This document shows positions 1 to 4,932 of a stretch of 6,590 nt of DNA, piece after piece (within the stretch, counting starts at the first letter, position 1; each line of letters starts with the position of its first letter). Below the pieces are notes generated by a model that made no database searches, was not told the origin of the DNA, and was given only the letters and a program-made list of their open reading frames with translations. This stretch comes from an uncultured Clostridia bacterium (GTDB lineage Bacteria; Bacillota; Clostridia; Christensenellales; CAG-917): assembly GCA_947629635.1 (NCBI GenBank), contig CANREO010000051.1, positions 1-6,590 of the forward strand, read 5' to 3'. Made by a program: the position numbers and the translations under genes.

Positions 1-10
1 TTTTGATTGT

Positions 11-54
11 GAAGTGGTATACGAGGCGCCGTGCGCATCAACAATGACCACTTC
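11..54. repeat. 8-bp inverted repeat at the left edge
   Basis: GAAGTGGT (11-18) is exactly complementary to ACCACTTC (47-54), and wobble pairs could extend the base outward. The 28-nt loop contains GGCGCC and GCGC, which could fold further. No T-run follows the right arm, so it is not a clear intrinsic terminator. It could be an operator, or the remains of a terminator of a gene to the left of the window. No gene can be supported in 1-241. Confidence 0.3.
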
Positions 55-55
55 G

Positions 56-86
56 TTGCGATTTGTTCAGCGTTAAATAGTATAAT
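56..86 (+). promoter_or_regulatory. possible weak upstream promoter
   Basis: A perfect TATAAT lies at 81-86. The best -35 candidate is TTGCGA at 56-61 (4 of 6 matches), with a long 19-nt spacer. It would give a much longer leader than the promoter at 166-195. The -10 element sits inside the 11-nt sequence AATAGTATAAT (76-86), which recurs at 202-212, so it may instead be part of a repeated AT-rich element. Confidence 0.25.
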
Positions 87-134
87 ATAAAGTCGATATT
101 TTTGCAACTGTTTGCGGCGTATTGACGATTTGAG

Positions 135-180
135 TTTGTCAAAAACAGTTTAGCGACAATATTTATTGACAAAATATCGC
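135..180. repeat. inverted repeats overlapping the promoter -35, possible operator
   Basis: TTTGTCAA (135-142) is the exact reverse complement of TTGACAAA (166-173), which contains the -35 hexamer. In addition GCGA(CA)ATATTT (153-164) is an interrupted complement of AAATATCGC (172-180). Symmetry placed over a -35 box is typical of repressor sites, but the region is AT-rich and 8-bp matches can occur by chance. No regulator gene is visible in the window. Confidence 0.25.
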
Positions 181-195
181 AAAGGCGCGTATAAT
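166..195 (+). promoter_or_regulatory. consensus sigma-A-type promoter of the operon
   Basis: TTGACA (166-171) and TATAAT (190-195) both match the housekeeping consensus perfectly and are 18 nt apart. Transcription should start near 202-203, leaving a leader of about 66 nt before the SPFH gene start. The upstream DNA is AT-rich. This is the only strong promoter seen, and it probably drives at least the five tightly packed genes from 269 to 4872. A full consensus implies substantial basal expression unless the overlapping inverted repeats bind a repressor. Confidence 0.75.
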
Positions 196-258
196 TAACG
201 CAATAGTATAATCTTTTTATATTACTAAAGATAAAGCGATTATGCAAAAAATGTTTGT

Positions 259-263
259 GGAGG
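259..263 (+). promoter_or_regulatory. ribosome binding site that sets the SPFH gene start
   Basis: GGAGG at 259-263 lies 5 nt before the ATG at 269. The in-frame ATGs at 242 and 251 have no comparable Shine-Dalgarno sequence and would put the GGAGG inside the coding region, so 269 is the preferred start. Confidence 0.75.
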
Positions 264-268
264 ATTTT

Positions 269-1282
269 ATGCTTTTAAACAAGAAAAAAAATCAAGTCAT
301 CAAACTCGATACAAATGACAATTCGATTCTTTTTGTCAGGGTAGGAGACATTGTGACGGACAAGGATGCAAAATTTGAGGTGCCGTACAGCCATAATGCT
401 TTGCTCATCAAGGGCGGCGGCGACATAAGACATTACTCGAGCGGCACATATGATGTTTTTGACAATAAAGCCGAGGTGAAAAATTGGAAAAACGGCCTTT
501 CTGTAGAGGTTGTCTATATTCCTAAAGAGGCGCGCGTTTCGATCGAGTGGGGCACTCCGTCGCAATTTATATATCGCGACAAACTGAGCGGAAAGATCAT
601 ACATATGGGAGCGCACGGCGAGTTTGTGGTCACAGTTGTCAATGACGAGCAATTTATGCGCAGGGTCATCGGTGGCAAAAAGGTGTTCGATCTTGAAGAG
701 TTCAGCGAGCACTTTGCCGCTATCGTGACCGATGAATTCGTGGATATGTTCTTCAAGGTGGTCGACGAACTCGAACTGCCTTATGACAAATTTGACGCCA
801 ACAGAAAGGAGATAGGCACCAGGGTCGGGAAGCTTTTGGGCAACAAACTCAAAGAGCAGTACGGCGTTGAGGTCGTTTCGTTTACTATAGGCAAATTCCA
901 TCACGACGCCGAGCAGAGAGTGGAAGGATATATCGACGAGAAACTTGCCGAGGCCAAAAAGAGAGAAGAAAAAGCCGAAAACGAAAGGTTGGACGACAAA
1001 CAATGGGAGAGAGAAAAATTTAAGATGATGCTTGGAGCGCAAAAGGATACCACCGTGCAGATCGCCAGAGCGGACGCGGCTGCATCCATTGCGTCGATCG
1101 AGAGGCCCAGAAGCATGGCTGCAGTATTTTGCACAAAGTGCGGCAATATCTGCACGAAGGACGAAAAATTCTGCCCCAAGTGCGGCGCAAAACTTGCAAA
1201 GGGACCCGTAAAATGCCCGGTTTGCGGCAAGATAAACGACGAAAATTCGGCATATTGCTCGGAGTGCGGAGCAAAGCTTTAA
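269..1282 (+). CDS. SPFH-domain protein with two C-terminal zinc ribbons (YdjI-like)
   Basis: A 337-residue protein. Residues ~15-215 read as an SPFH/band-7 domain of the soluble type often annotated 'virion core protein-like' in Firmicutes: an N-terminal strand-rich part (ILFVRVGD, then YSHNALLIKGG and FIYRDK), followed by helices containing VGKLLGNKLKEQYGVEV. Residues ~211-260 form a highly charged helix (EKLAEAKKREEKAENE), as in the coiled-coil stalk of SPFH proteins. Two zinc ribbons close the protein: C288/C291 with C302/C305, and C316/C319 with C330/C333. There is no signal peptide or membrane segment, so membrane association would be peripheral. SPFH proteins form ring or cage scaffolds at membranes, and Bacillus YdjI of this type works with PspA, an ESCRT-III superfamily member. 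It is first in the operon, with ESCRT-like genes downstream. Starts at 242 and 251 are possible but lack a ribosome site. Confidence 0.8.
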   Translation: MLLNKKKNQVIKLDTNDNSILFVRVGDIVTDKDAKFEVPYSHNALLIKGGGDIRHYSSGTYDVFDNKAEVKNWKNGLSVEVVYIPKEARVSIEWGTPSQFIYRDKLSGKIIHMGAHGEFVVTVVNDEQFMRRVIGGKKVFDLEEFSEHFAAIVTDEFVDMFFKVVDELELPYDKFDANRKEIGTRVGKLLGNKLKEQYGVEVVSFTIGKFHHDAEQRVEGYIDEKLAEAKKREEKAENERLDDKQWEREKFKMMLGAQKDTTVQIARADAAASIASIERPRSMAAVFCTKCGNICTKDEKFCPKCGAKLAKGPVKCPVCGKINDENSAYCSECGAKL

Positions 1283-1294
1283 TAGGAGGAAATT

Positions 1295-1630
1295 ATGTGC
1301 TTTTTTAAGAAAAAACCCCAATCGGATCTAAATCAACAAGACCGCGATCAAATCGCAGTCAACAGCAAGATGATCGACGTGCTGACGACAATATGCAAGG
1401 ATGAGGAGTTTATCCCCGAACTTGAAAAACTCAAGGAGCAGATCACGTTTTTGCAGCCTTCGCCCAATCATAAGGTCTACGAGGCCGACAAAAAAATCAA
1501 AAACAGAATAGACGACCTAAAGATCGCACTAGTCAAGGGCAACGCAAAATCCGACGACGTGTCGGAAAAGGCGGAGAACATCTTTGAGGACATCAGAATG
1601 ATGATTGCCGAGCGCAATGTGCTCGTATAA
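1295..1630 (+). CDS. small helical protein of unknown function, MCFFKKK N-terminus
   Basis: A 111-residue protein that I do not recognise. The start is well supported: AGGAGGA at 1284-1290 lies 4 nt before the ATG, and the upstream gene ends 12 nt away. The sequence looks wholly helical and charged, with heptad-like stretches (FIPELEKLKEQITFLQ, residues ~39-54, and KIKNRIDDLKIALVKG, ~67-82). The N-terminus MCFFKKKP is short, hydrophobic and then basic, like the membrane-touching N-termini of CHMP proteins. The next gene also begins MCFK. Because Cys is small, removal of Met would expose an N-terminal Cys. There is no lipobox or signal peptide. Position and spacing indicate co-translation with the ESCRT-like genes, so an accessory or adaptor role is plausible but unproven. 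Confidence 0.75.
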   Translation: MCFFKKKPQSDLNQQDRDQIAVNSKMIDVLTTICKDEEFIPELEKLKEQITFLQPSPNHKVYEADKKIKNRIDDLKIALVKGNAKSDDVSEKAENIFEDIRMMIAERNVLV

Positions 1631-1638
1631 GGTGAAAT

Positions 1639-2232
1639 ATGTGCTTTAAGAGTAAGTTTGATAAGTTGACAAGAGAGGATATAGTCGACGCCATTTGCAA
1701 ACTTGAAAAAGAATCTGCCGAAATCGACGAGAGCATAATAGCAAAGCAAAAGCAGATAGACGAGTTGACATTGAGAGGCAGAAAGGAAAAGTCGCGCGAT
1801 ATAAGGCTCTTTTATGCAAAAAAGATCAATATGATAAAAGAGGAGCGCGAACAGAGCGTTCAGCGCGCGATGTATCTTATGTACAACATACGTCTGCTGA
1901 ACAAGCTTAAAAAAGCGGTGGACGACAATGAATTTTTCGTCAAAAACGCAAAAGTGTCCTTGGGCAATTTGCTGAGCGACCAAAAGGGATTGGCGAAATT
2001 TTTGAACAAGGCGCTCAACACTCGTATTGACGCAGAGAGCGTGCTCACAGAGGCGGACGAGACATTCCAAGAAGTAGAAGCGTCGTATGAGAAGAACGAG
2101 AGTATTTACGGCATGGGCAAGGATGACGACGCTCTGCTTGCGGTTTTCGAGACCGAAGAGACTTTAGAGGGCGAAGAGGAGTTTGCCGATGAGGCAAACG
2201 CCTCTGCCGAACAACAGGGAAGCGAGGAGTAA
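1639..2232 (+). CDS. coiled-coil protein, possible divergent ESCRT-III-like subunit
   Basis: A 197-residue protein, starting 8 nt after the previous stop with a GGTGA ribosome site at 1631-1635. The N-terminus MCFKSKF is hydrophobic and basic. Two long charged helices follow (residues ~12-48 and ~50-95, including AEIDESIIAKQKQIDELTL and YAKKINMIKEEREQSVQRA), consistent with the helix 1-helix 2 hairpin of ESCRT-III, then shorter helices (~115-155). The last ~35 residues are strongly acidic (EETLEGEEEFADE). A basic N-terminal half and acidic C-terminal tail, of about 200 residues, is the usual ESCRT-III layout, where the tail can be autoinhibitory. I see no clear MIM motif. Its place beside a much clearer ESCRT-III homologue supports a paired-subunit model. 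Alternatively it is an unrelated coiled-coil partner; the gene itself is secure, the family is not. Confidence 0.8.
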   Translation: MCFKSKFDKLTREDIVDAICKLEKESAEIDESIIAKQKQIDELTLRGRKEKSRDIRLFYAKKINMIKEEREQSVQRAMYLMYNIRLLNKLKKAVDDNEFFVKNAKVSLGNLLSDQKGLAKFLNKALNTRIDAESVLTEADETFQEVEASYEKNESIYGMGKDDDALLAVFETEETLEGEEEFADEANASAEQQGSEE

Positions 2233-2234
2233 TT

Positions 2235-2798
2235 ATGGCAGTATCAAAAGAAGTTAAAAAGAAAATGCTCATCAAGCAAACTATCAATTCCATGAATAAG
2301 CAAATTCAAAAACTTGAGGAGCAAAAAGAAAAATACATCGCCGCGGGCAAAGAGGCCAAGCAAAAGGGACTGACCGCGCAATTTAATTTGGCTCTTTCGG
2401 GACTTAAGATGACTATTGCGCAGCAAAAGCGCGTGTATGAGATGAAACTCAATTTCGAAATTACCTCTCAAATGAAAGATATGAGCATGATGACTTCTGA
2501 GTTTCTGAAGGGCATGGGCTCGCTCAGCAAAGACATGATGAAGCTCACGAAGGAGAGGGATTTCAAGAAGGTCCAGAGTCAGTTTACGGAGGCAATGCTC
2601 AGCGTAGAGACGCAGGCCGAGGAGATGGAAAACTTTATGGACGAAACGCAATCCGCGTTTTCAACCAGCAGCATGACAAGCTCTGAGGACGCCAAAGAGA
2701 TCGAAGGTCTCATCACAAATCAGGCCGCGCAGGAGGAGTCGGTAGACGCTTCCATAGATAGGGAGCTTGAGGCATTGCGCCGCAAGATGATGGAATAA
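2235..2798 (+). CDS. ESCRT-III-like protein of CHMP1/CHMP2 type with MIM1-like tail
   Basis: A 187-residue protein, the length range of CHMP/Snf7 proteins. Residues 1-15 are basic. Residues ~12-85 form the long helical hairpin (MNKQIQKLEEQKEKYIAAG, then AKQKGLTAQFNLALSGLK and QQKRVYEMKL). Residues ~90-142 (MGSLSKDMMKLTKERDFKK, then QSQFTEAMLSVETQAEEMEN) closely resemble the CHMP1/CHMP2 pattern in which a 'KxM' helix is followed by a helix with spaced Met/Glu residues. After a Ser/Thr-rich linker (~141-150), the C-terminus D171-x2-I174-x2-E177-L178-x2-L181-R-R fits the MIM1 consensus (D/E)xxLxxRLxxL(K/R), with Glu in place of the central Arg. Expected role: cytosolic monomers that polymerise on membranes and are disassembled by an MIT-bearing AAA ATPase, which is the next gene. 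GAGGAG at 2224-2229, inside the end of the previous gene, sets the start. Confidence 0.75.
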   Translation: MAVSKEVKKKMLIKQTINSMNKQIQKLEEQKEKYIAAGKEAKQKGLTAQFNLALSGLKMTIAQQKRVYEMKLNFEITSQMKDMSMMTSEFLKGMGSLSKDMMKLTKERDFKKVQSQFTEAMLSVETQAEEMENFMDETQSAFSTSSMTSSEDAKEIEGLITNQAAQEESVDASIDRELEALRRKMME

Positions 2799-2800
2799 TT

Positions 2801-4741
2801 ATGGCAAGCATTGATATTTTGTACGAAACCTTTGAACTCTACCTTAAAAAAGCCAAGGCAAGTCAATCGAAGGGCGATCTCGCGCTTGCCAAACGCAATT
2901 ATTTGCTTGCCGCAGAGCAGATGCTCAAAATTGCCAAAGAGAGCAAGGGAGAGCTCCAGACGGCGCAGTATAAGCGCGCGAAGTCGTTAGTGGCGATGGC
3001 GGAAAGCATTGACGTTGCCGAGGTGAAGTCGTCTGTATCTTCAAAGGAGGACGATGGCAACGTCAGAGTTCAGTCAAATGAAAAGATAAGCCTGGAAGAA
3101 GCGCTTGAAAAACTGAATCGCCTCGAAGGGCTTGGGACAGTCAAAAATCAAGTGCGCGATTGGGTAGATCAAATCAAAGTATTCAAAATGCGCAAGGACC
3201 GCGGTTTGCCCGTGCCCGACATGTCGTATCATATGGTTTTTATGGGCAATCCCGGCACCGGTAAAACGACTGTAGCGAGGATAATGTCGCAGATATATTG
3301 CGCTTTGGGGATCTTGAGCGAAGGCCAACTCGTAGAGGTCGACCGCAGCGACCTTGTGGCCGGTTATGTAGGGCAAACCGCATTAAAAACGCAAGCTGCC
3401 ATAAAGAAGGCGGTGGGCGGTATTTTGTTTATAGACGAGGCGTATACTCTTGCCGGTTCGGGAGTAGACTTCGGACAAGAAGCGATAGATACGTTGCTCA
3501 AAGCGATGGAGGACAACCGCTCTGACCTCGTAGTCATTGTCGCCGGGTACGACGAGCTTATGAATAAGTTTATAAACTCCAATCCGGGATTGCGTTCCAG
3601 GTTCAAAAATTATATCAACTTCACGGATTATACCGGCGCGGAGCTGTTTAATATTTTCACGGGCATGTGTTCGAACAACGGCTACAGATTGGAGGATGAC
3701 GTAAAGACGGCCATGCGCGCCTATTTCAACGCGCTCTACCAAAACAGGGACGAAAATTTCGGCAACGGTCGCGATGTGCGCAATCTGTTTGAAAGCATAG
3801 TGACAAGGCAATCGAGGCGAATTGCTTCCGCATCTCGCCCGACAGACGAAGATATGCAGACGATCACGCTTGCGGATCTACCTTTTAAAACTGACAAATT
3901 CGACTCTCAGCCGCCCAAACCTCAACGCGACGATGCTAAGCAGACTTCGGATGACAACGCGCCGTCTCCGGAGGATAAGATACTCGAAGAAGGAGCGACG
4001 TCATCAAGCGAATTCAAGTTTGATTGGGACAGTTTGCCGGATATCACTTTTGACGATGTCGCGGGGCTTAAGACCGTAAAGGACGCTGTACGTATCAAAG
4101 TATTGCTGCCGCTAAAAAATCCCGACGCATTCGAGGGGTATGTCAAAAAGAACGGCGGCGGATTGTTGTTGTACGGCCCTCCCGGTACGGGGAAGACTAT
4201 GATTGCGGCGGCTATAGCCAATGAGATAGGCGCGAAGTTTTGCTCGGTCAAGCCGTCGGATCTGTTGCATCAGGGCGCCGGGCAGTCGGAAAAAGCGGTA
4301 CGCGCGCTGTTTGCTCAGGCGAGACAATATCCTTGCGCGGTGATCTATTTCGACGAGATGGATTCCATTTCTCCCAAAAATACCAAGTCGCAATATGCGC
4401 GTCAACTTCGTTCCGAATTGCTTGCTCAGTTGCAAGGCGTCGACAGTTATATGAAGGACACAAAAAATATCCTCTTCCTCATTGCGGCGACAAACAAGCC
4501 GTGGGATATCGACAGCGCATTCGTAAGACCGGGGAGATTCGGTACTAAGGTATACGTTGGACTTCCCGACGCCGAGGCGCGCAAATATATGATAGATTTC
4601 AGGCTTGCTAAGATAGGCAATAAAGGGCTTGTGAGAGTGTCCGAAGATATCGACCGCGACGGCGTCGTGGAGAGGACGGACGGTTTCAACGGTTCGGACA
4701 TTGCAAATCTCATGACAGGATCGAAGAAATTTCCATTTTGA
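2801..4741 (+). CDS. MIT-like domain fused to two AAA+ ATPase domains (CbbX-like and Vps4-like); C-terminus frameshifted
   Basis: As written it encodes 646 residues. Residues ~5-70 read as an MIT domain (three helices; KGDLALAKRNYLLAAEQML matches the MIT helix 1-2 pattern). Residues ~98-345 are a CbxX/CfqX (CbbX, SpoVK) AAA domain: Walker A GNPGTGKT 149-156, Walker B ILFIDEA 208-214, VIVAGY 245-250, arginine fingers in NPGLRSRF 261-268. A disordered acidic linker (~362-405) follows. Residues ~408-646 are a classical Vps4/Cdc48-type AAA domain: Walker A GPPGTGKT 459-466, Walker B IYFDEMD 515-521, sensor-1 N565, RPGRF 576-580, and GSDI 631-634 near sensor 2. The pore loop reads HQGAGQSEK rather than SKWxGESEK, so the aromatic is absent. 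The ATG is 2 nt after the previous stop with only a weak TGGA site, suggesting translational coupling. The frame breaks near 4712; a restored frame would give about 690 residues. Predicted role: ATP-driven remodelling of the ESCRT-III-like filaments. Confidence 0.8.
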   Translation: MASIDILYETFELYLKKAKASQSKGDLALAKRNYLLAAEQMLKIAKESKGELQTAQYKRAKSLVAMAESIDVAEVKSSVSSKEDDGNVRVQSNEKISLEEALEKLNRLEGLGTVKNQVRDWVDQIKVFKMRKDRGLPVPDMSYHMVFMGNPGTGKTTVARIMSQIYCALGILSEGQLVEVDRSDLVAGYVGQTALKTQAAIKKAVGGILFIDEAYTLAGSGVDFGQEAIDTLLKAMEDNRSDLVVIVAGYDELMNKFINSNPGLRSRFKNYINFTDYTGAELFNIFTGMCSNNGYRLEDDVKTAMRAYFNALYQNRDENFGNGRDVRNLFESIVTRQSRRIASASRPTDEDMQTITLADLPFKTDKFDSQPPKPQRDDAKQTSDDNAPSPEDKILEEGATSSSEFKFDWDSLPDITFDDVAGLKTVKDAVRIKVLLPLKNPDAFEGYVKKNGGGLLLYGPPGTGKTMIAAAIANEIGAKFCSVKPSDLLHQGAGQSEKAVRALFAQARQYPCAVIYFDEMDSISPKNTKSQYARQLRSELLAQLQGVDSYMKDTKNILFLIAATNKPWDIDSAFVRPGRFGTKVYVGLPDAEARKYMIDFRLAKIGNKGLVRVSEDIDRDGVVERTDGFNGSDIANLMTGSKKFPF

Positions 4742-4872
4742 GAGGTATAGAGAGCGGCGAAAAATATATTTGTCAAGAGGACTTTGACGTTGCGCTCGAA
4801 GAATTGCACAGTTCGGTACAACGAGACGATATAGAAAAACTTGCGGAATGGAGAAACGAAAACGGCAAATAG
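4714..4872 (+). pseudogene. out-of-frame C-terminal remainder of the double AAA protein
   Basis: In the frame one base back from the upstream gene, 4714-4869 encodes 52 residues ending at TAG 4870-4872. They begin DRIEEISILRGIESGEK, include CQEDFDVALEEL and end SSVQRDDIEKLAEWRNENGK. This is the expected end of a Vps4/Cdc48-type AAA lid: the helix after GSDI, the '(T/Q)xxDFxxAL' helix, and the closing 'SV..DDIxxLxxW' helix. Joining it to FNGSDIANLM upstream gives a seamless domain. The zero frame instead ends in TGSKKFPF, which does not fit the family. One base therefore appears to be missing near 4712-4717. The cause may be a real mutation, an assembly error or ribosomal frameshifting; I see no canonical slippery heptamer in the reading phase needed. 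Confidence 0.8.
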
Positions 4873-4892
4873 CCTATGCACATAAGTAAAGA

Positions 4893-4915
4893 AACAACAT
4901 ATAAATTATGTTGTT
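4893..4915. promoter_or_regulatory. perfect 9-bp hairpin or dyad before the TIR gene
   Basis: AACAACATA (4893-4901) pairs exactly with TATGTTGTT (4907-4915) around a 5-nt loop. It lies 5 nt before the GGAGG at 4921-4925 that serves the TIR gene. The stem is AT-rich with only two G-C pairs and is followed by GATGCGG rather than a T-run, so it is not a standard terminator. It could be an operator, a weak RNA stem affecting access to the ribosome site, or a partial transcription barrier between the ESCRT-like genes and the TIR gene. Confidence 0.45.
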
Positions 4916-4932
4916 GATGCGGAGGTACTTGG

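Noticed and set aside
166..193. ECF sigma-W-type promoter suggested by CGTATA at 188-193
   Set aside because: The expected TGAAAC -35 is absent at 16-17 nt; TTGACA/TATAAT explains the site fully. It is worth recalling only because sigma-W controls the Bacillus pspA operon.
207..212. Third TATAAT as another promoter
   Set aside because: No acceptable -35 lies 16-19 nt upstream (the region is GGCGCG-like).
38..247. Minus-strand 69-codon frame in the upstream region
   Set aside because: Composition is that of AT-rich noncoding DNA, no family is recognisable, and it overlaps the promoter of the operon.
275..1321. Long minus-strand open frame opposite the SPFH gene (~348 codons)
   Set aside because: It mirrors the codon bias of the + strand gene, has no family resemblance, and the + strand frame has an SPFH domain, zinc ribbons and a ribosome site.
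1477..2070. Minus-strand open frame across the small protein and the coiled-coil gene
   Set aside because: It spans two convincing + strand genes and their junction, and shows no recognisable domain or ribosome site.
2801..3010. N-terminal region of the ATPase as a TPR repeat
   Set aside because: The three-helix pattern, its length of ~65 residues, fusion to a Vps4-like AAA domain and the upstream ESCRT-III-like gene favour MIT, though TPR is not fully excluded.
4727..4741. Programmed -1 frameshift site at AAATTTCCATTTTGA
   Set aside because: In the zero frame the codons are AAA TTT CCA TTT TGA, so no X-XXY-YYZ heptamer is in phase, and a shift this late would leave KKFPF inside a helix where the other frame fits better.
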